NCBI GenBank assembly: GCA_023705985.1
Contig: BPTO01000018.1
Location: 1-33,001, forward strand
Direction: 5' to 3'
Length of the DNA: 33,001 nt
From: Candidatus Heimdallarchaeota archaeon
GTDB taxonomy: Archaea; Asgardarchaeota; Heimdallarchaeia; Heimdallarchaeales; Heimdallarchaeaceae
The stretch's first letter is position 1. Every line of letters begins with the position of its first letter. Below are positions 28,738 through 33,001 of this stretch, piece after piece. The notes under the pieces are model-generated. The model had not been told where the DNA came from and did no database searches. It worked only from the letters and a program-made list of their open reading frames with translations. Position numbers and translations under genes: made by a program.

Positions 28738-29667
28738 TTAGAGAATAATTTTTTCATACATATCCTTTAATCCGTCGTGTAGCGATATTTTCGGAGAAAA
28801 ATCCAATTCTATTTCAGCTTTTTCAATTGAACAATAACTTTCCTTAATCTCTCCTTTGATTGCTGGTTGGAATGTGATATCTAAATTTTTGTTACTGATT
28901 TGGAGAATCATATCAGCAAGATCAACAATTGAAGTAGCTTTCCCTGACCCGATATTGAAAGTCTTACTAGAAGTTTTCTTAATAAGAGCCAACTCTAGTG
29001 CTCTAGCTACATCTTTGACATTGATGAAATCTCTAGTTTGTCTCCCATCACCGAATATAGTTAGATTACTGTCACGTTTTACAGCTGTAAGAAATTTGAA
29101 TATTACTCCTGCATAAGGGTCGTTTTCGTTTTGTAATGGACTGTAAAAATTAAATGGAATCAAACTAACGGTGTTTAAACCATAAAGATCATTGTACATT
29201 TTTACATAGTTTTCTCCAACAAGTTTACTTAATCCATAGGGTGAGATAGGATTTCTGGGGTGGTTTTCATCTACTGGTAAATATTGGGGGTTACCGAAAG
29301 TACCTGCGGAACTTATGTAAATGAATTTTTTGACATTTTGTTTCCTAGCATACTCAAGCAAAGCTAACGTTCCGTATATATTAGATTGAGCATCATAAAT
29401 TGGTTTTTCGATTGATTTTTTTATACTTATTTGAGCTGCAAGATGAATTATAAAATCGATATCAGGTAATTTCTCAAAAATTTCTTCATCTGGCAATCTT
29501 TTCTTAATGAATTGTACATCTTCAGGTGGTTCAACTTTAGCATTGGATAAATCATCGACTATACAGATATTGTACTGATGTTTCAGCTTAAGATATGTGA
29601 AATAACCTAGTTGTCCTAATCCTCCTGTAAGAAGTATTGTTCCTAGCTTCTCATCCATAAATATCAA
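28738..29667 (-). CDS. NAD-dependent epimerase/dehydratase (UDP-glucose 4-epimerase-like)
   Basis: 'ILLTGGLGQLGYFTYLKL', 'IDFIIHLAAQISIKKSIEKP', 'YISSAGTFG', 'YGLSKLVGENYVKMY', 'FGDGRQTRDFINVKDVARALELAL'. Confidence 0.93.
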   Translation of the reverse strand: MIFMDEKLGTILLTGGLGQLGYFTYLKLKHQYNICIVDDLSNAKVEPPEDVQFIKKRLPDEEIFEKLPDIDFIIHLAAQISIKKSIEKPIYDAQSNIYGTLALLEYARKQNVKKFIYISSAGTFGNPQYLPVDENHPRNPISPYGLSKLVGENYVKMYNDLYGLNTVSLIPFNFYSPLQNENDPYAGVIFKFLTAVKRDSNLTIFGDGRQTRDFINVKDVARALELALIKKTSSKTFNIGSGKATSIVDLADMILQISNKNLDITFQPAIKGEIKESYCSIEKAEIELDFSPKISLHDGLKDMYEKIIL

Positions 29668-29757
29668 AATGGTAAAACTTTTTAAAAGCCTACTGTTCCG
29701 GTAGATTGAAGTTTATTCAATAAAACATACTTTGATAATAGCAATGGAGAGCTCAAT

Positions 29758-30840
29758 GTGACGAAAAAAGTACGAATAGCTATAGCTGGTTTAGGTAACT
29801 GCGCTTCAGCATTAGTTCAAGGATTAGAATACTATAAAAATGCAGATGCACGTGACTATGTTCCTGGTATCATGCATGTAAAATTCGGTGAGTATCATAT
29901 TTCAGATGTTGAAGTTGTTGCTGCTTTCGAGGTTAGTACTAAAAAGATAGGTAAAGACATCTCAGAAGCAATATGGGCTAAACCCAATTGCTGTGTTAAA
30001 TTTTCAGATGTCCCTAATAAGGATGTCACTGTTCAACCGGGACATATTGAGGATGGGGTTGCACCCCATATGAAAGAGTCTTTCCATTGTTATGACCCTA
30101 AGGAAATAACCTCTGTAAATATCGCAGACGCGTTAAAAGAATCACAAGCTGACGTATTAATCAATTTTTTACCTGTTGGTAGCGAAATTGCTACCCAAAA
30201 GTATGCTCAAGCAGCTTTGGATTCAAATGTAGCTTTCGCAAACGGTATTCCAGCATTTATCGCGTCTAATACAGAGTGGGCACAGAAATTTACTGATAAG
30301 AAAATACCAGTAGCTGGTGATGATATTAAATCACAATTAGGAGCGACCATTTTACATCGAATGCTAGTTAGTCTAGCGCATGATCGTGGAATTAAAATGG
30401 ATGAAACATTTCAGTTAAACATTGGAGGGAACACTGATTTTGAGAATATGAAGAAGGAATACCGATTAACTACTAAAAGGATATCAAAAACAGAAGCTGT
30501 AACAAGCATGATTCCTTATGAAGTTCCTACAAGAATAGGTCCAAGTGACTATGTTCCATTTCTAAACGATGAAAAAATCTGTTATCTATGGTTGAAGGGT
30601 AAAAATTTCGGAGAACAACCTCTAAAGATTCAATTGAAATTATCTGTTCAAGACTCACCAAATAGCGCGGGAGTTATGATAGATGTAGTAAGGTCTTTGA
30701 AAATAGCAAAAGACAGAGGTATAGGAGGACCTTTAGTTGGTGTTTCCAGCTATTTCTTCAAACATCCTCCTAAACAAATACCAGATTCAGAGGCATTCCA
30801 ACTAGTAGAGAAATTCATTAGAGGAGATATAACAAACTGA
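29758..30840 (+). CDS. ino1: myo-Inositol-1-phosphate synthase (canonical copy)
   Basis: 'VRIAIAGLGNCASALVQGLEYY', 'GDDIKSQLGATILHRML', 'QLNIGGNTDFENM', 'RISKTEAVTS', 'IGPSDYVPFL', 'DSPNSAGVMIDVVRSLKIAKDRGIGGP', matching the actinobacterial/archaeal Ino1 pattern. GTG start. Confidence 0.94.
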   Translation: MTKKVRIAIAGLGNCASALVQGLEYYKNADARDYVPGIMHVKFGEYHISDVEVVAAFEVSTKKIGKDISEAIWAKPNCCVKFSDVPNKDVTVQPGHIEDGVAPHMKESFHCYDPKEITSVNIADALKESQADVLINFLPVGSEIATQKYAQAALDSNVAFANGIPAFIASNTEWAQKFTDKKIPVAGDDIKSQLGATILHRMLVSLAHDRGIKMDETFQLNIGGNTDFENMKKEYRLTTKRISKTEAVTSMIPYEVPTRIGPSDYVPFLNDEKICYLWLKGKNFGEQPLKIQLKLSVQDSPNSAGVMIDVVRSLKIAKDRGIGGPLVGVSSYFFKHPPKQIPDSEAFQLVEKFIRGDITN

Positions 30841-30850
30841 GGATGAAATA

Positions 30851-31921
30851 ATGATTGAAAGAAAAATAAGAATCGCTTTAGCTGGAATAGGAAACATAGC
30901 TTCAGGTGTTTTACAAGGTATAGAATACATAAAAGCTTATGAAAATAAAAAAGATTTTTTACTTCATCCTACTATCTTGGGATATGAAGTGAAAGATATT
31001 GCAATCGTTGCTGCTTTTGATGTTGATGCTTCTAAAATAGGTAAAGATATTGTTGAAGCAATTTTTGCTCCCATTAATAGTACTCCAAAGTTTGTAGAAA
31101 TAGACAATTATGGTGTTTCTGTTTTTAAGGGTCCTGTTCTAGATGGTTTATCTGACACGCTTAGAGAAGTAATTCAAATAGCAGAGGGAGATCCTGTAGA
31201 TTTGGTTAAGAAATTAAAAGAAGCGGAAACAGAAATTCTAATCTGTGCTTTACCCTCAGGCGCAGAACTTGCTGTTAAAGCATATGCTCAAGCAGCTCTT
31301 GATGCTGAAGTAGCTTTTGTAAATTGCACTCCAACTTTGATAGCTAGCAATCCTCAATGGGCTCAAAAATTCAAAAAAGCTAATTTATGTCTTATTGGAG
31401 ACGATTTACAATCTTTAGCTGGAGGTACAGTTCTTCACAAAGGATTTTTAGAAGTACTTAATGAACAAGGTATAACTATCAAAGATACTTATCAGCTTGA
31501 TGTTGCTGGTGGTCTTGAAACTCTTAACACTCTTGATGATGATCGAAAGCAATACAAAAGAAAAGTAAAAGAAAGAACAATTCAAGATGCTACACAAAAT
31601 AACATAAACATTGCTAGCGGAACCTCAGATTATTTAGAATTTCTTGGAAACAGGAGAATAGGTCACTTTTGGATATTAGGCGAAGGATTTATGGGGATGC
31701 CTGTGAAAATTGATATGAGATTGGAAACTTTAGATGGTCCCAATGGAGCTGCTACCCTAATAGATGTTATAAGAGCAACTAAATTAGCAATAAATAGGGC
31801 TCATGGAGGACCTATGACTTCAATCAGTTCTTATGGATTTAAAGCTCCTCCCATATCAACCAATAGATATACTGCTAATCAACGGTTTAATGAATATATT
31901 GAAGGAGTAAGACCAGTATAG
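30851..31921 (+). CDS. myo-Inositol-1-phosphate synthase paralog with diverged active-site motifs
   Basis: Co-linear with the upstream copy ('IRIALAGIGNIASGVLQGIEYI', 'AYAQAALDAEVAFVN', 'GPNGAATLIDVIRATKLAINRAHGGP'), but GDDIKSQ becomes GDDLQSL and ISKT becomes KERT. Confidence 0.88.
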   Translation: MIERKIRIALAGIGNIASGVLQGIEYIKAYENKKDFLLHPTILGYEVKDIAIVAAFDVDASKIGKDIVEAIFAPINSTPKFVEIDNYGVSVFKGPVLDGLSDTLREVIQIAEGDPVDLVKKLKEAETEILICALPSGAELAVKAYAQAALDAEVAFVNCTPTLIASNPQWAQKFKKANLCLIGDDLQSLAGGTVLHKGFLEVLNEQGITIKDTYQLDVAGGLETLNTLDDDRKQYKRKVKERTIQDATQNNINIASGTSDYLEFLGNRRIGHFWILGEGFMGMPVKIDMRLETLDGPNGAATLIDVIRATKLAINRAHGGPMTSISSYGFKAPPISTNRYTANQRFNEYIEGVRPV

Positions 31922-31937
31922 TATCATTCTTTTTCTT

Positions 31938-32918
31938 TTAATCTTGAAGCAGATTTGTTATTTCTATTAGTTTATCTCTAGGTGTTGAGCTAGGAAATTC
32001 CTGCAATATCGCTATAGCTTCCAGAATACATTTTTCCATCTTTTTTTGTACTATCCTTAACGCTGGTGAATTTGTGATTATTTCTTTAATTTGAGTTACA
32101 TGATATTTCCCTTTATTAACATAATAATCATGTAAAATCACCTTATCTTCTTCGTTGACGTTCTCCATTGCTTCTAGAACAATATAAGTTTGAATTTTAT
32201 TACTTAAATCAGTCTCTACACCAGATTTTCCTTGTTCTTCAGTTGTTGATGTGAAAGATAAAAGATCATCCCTCAACTGAAATGCTCTACCAAACATCTT
32301 TCCAAATTTTTTCATGTTTTCTTGGTCTTTTTTAGAAGCTGCTCCAAGAATAACACCAATCACAGAAGCAGCTTCAAATAAACATGAAGTTTTCATATCA
32401 ATAAGCTGTAGAGCTTCTTTTTTTGTTATTACTCTTCCTTCAATCCTGAGCTTTTGCTCTAAGAACAGTGATGATGAAAGCTTCTTTATTGTATTCACAA
32501 GTTCTTCAACTATTTGCATGATTTGAGTCTGAGTTGCTAAACTCAGGGCTAAACTGCTCATAGCATAGGAAACTGATAAAGCAGCAAATGTTGAATATTT
32601 CAAATAAAAGGATTTTTCTTTTCTTCTATAAATATCTTTATCAAAAAGGTCATCAATTAAAAGAGATGCGTTGTGTAAAATTTCTATAGAACATGCAGCT
32701 GTGAAATGATGCTCTTCTCTGGGTTTTGAAGATATCATTTCATATGATAACAAACAGATTAAAGGGCGAATTCTTTTACCACCTTTACAAAGTATAATAT
32801 ATATAAGATTATTAACTTCATCATCATAAGGAGCATGATTTCTTAAGTTAGTCAAATATGCATTAATCTCTTTTACATCACTCGAGAAATCAAATTTTGT
32901 TTCTGTCACTAATACCAA
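31938..32918 (-). CDS. Polyprenyl diphosphate synthase (GGPP synthase-like), divergent
   Basis: 'KGGKRIRPLICLLSYEM', first Asp-rich motif 'LIDDLFDKDIYRRKEKS', 'DMKTSCLFEAASVIGVILGAA', second motif 'FQLRDDLLSF'. Start is non-ATG (TTG 32918 or GTG 32909). Confidence 0.85.
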   Translation of the reverse strand: MVLVTETKFDFSSDVKEINAYLTNLRNHAPYDDEVNNLIYIILCKGGKRIRPLICLLSYEMISSKPREEHHFTAACSIEILHNASLLIDDLFDKDIYRRKEKSFYLKYSTFAALSVSYAMSSLALSLATQTQIMQIVEELVNTIKKLSSSLFLEQKLRIEGRVITKKEALQLIDMKTSCLFEAASVIGVILGAASKKDQENMKKFGKMFGRAFQLRDDLLSFTSTTEEQGKSGVETDLSNKIQTYIVLEAMENVNEEDKVILHDYYVNKGKYHVTQIKEIITNSPALRIVQKKMEKCILEAIAILQEFPSSTPRDKLIEITNLLQD

Positions 32919-32928
32919 ATGATTGCAA

Positions 32929-32953
32929 ATATATTATACTTTGTAAAGGTGGT
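32929..32953. repeat. 25-nt fold-back copy: exact reverse complement of 32778-32802; probable library artefact
   Basis: 32929-32953 atatattatactttgtaaaggtggt is the reverse complement of 32778-32802 accacctttacaaagtataatatat and directly abuts adapter sequence. Confidence 0.93.
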
Positions 32954-33001
32954 AGATCGGAAGAGCACACGTCTGAACTCCAGTCACGTGGCCTTATCTC
33001 G
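32954..33001 (+). other. Illumina TruSeq index adapter contamination (AGATCGGAAGAGCACACGTCTGAACTCCAGTCAC + GTGGCCTT + ATCTCG)
   Basis: Exact match to the known TruSeq read-1 3' adapter, followed by an index-like octamer GTGGCCTT (TruSeq index 20) and the start of the constant ATCTCGTATGCC tail. Confidence 0.99.

Noticed and set aside
1-33001. CRISPR arrays, transposons, integrases, prophage or classic defence islands
   Set aside because: No regularly spaced direct repeats, transposase/integrase motifs or known defence proteins were seen; the region looks like chromosomal core and metabolic genes.

Overview
This is a 33 kb AT-rich archaeal contig segment with about 30 protein-coding genes. 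I saw no rRNA, tRNA, CRISPR array or transposase. The gene content is information-processing plus metabolic: Hel308 C-terminus (truncated at the window start), GINS (Gins23/Psf2-like), CTP synthase, NurA, HerA, Sm-like protein, DUF460/COG2433 RNase H-like protein, RIO2 kinase, methyltransferase, ArsR-like regulator, DRG-family GTPase, amidohydrolase, DUF362, TyrRS, MFS transporter, an ABC-2 exporter (ATPase plus two permeases), an HPS/OMPDC-family enzyme, a beta-CASP nuclease, an EAP30-domain (ESCRT-II Vps22/36-like) protein, uridine phosphorylase, DMT transporter, class II-type HMG-CoA reductase, ribosomal protein S17e, a KaiC-like ATPase, a 599-aa PIN-domain protein, a nucleotide-sugar epimerase, two tandem myo-inositol-1-phosphate synthase homologs, and a divergent polyprenyl synthase. 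The EAP30-domain protein points to an Asgard archaeon, perhaps near Heimdallarchaeia. Main points for follow-up: (1) an ESCRT-II-like gene outside any visible ESCRT cluster; (2) a tandem INO1 pair in which the second copy has lost conserved lysines; (3) a polyprenyl synthase with altered motifs; (4) a large PIN protein next to a KaiC-like ATPase; (5) a GC-rich perfect stem-loop downstream of a TATA-like element; (6) a clear artefact at the right end, where the last 48 nt are an Illumina TruSeq index adapter, preceded by a 25-bp fold-back inverted copy of sequence inside the last gene. I did not find a convincing new defence or mobile system. All assignments are from reading protein motifs by eye; no searches were run.
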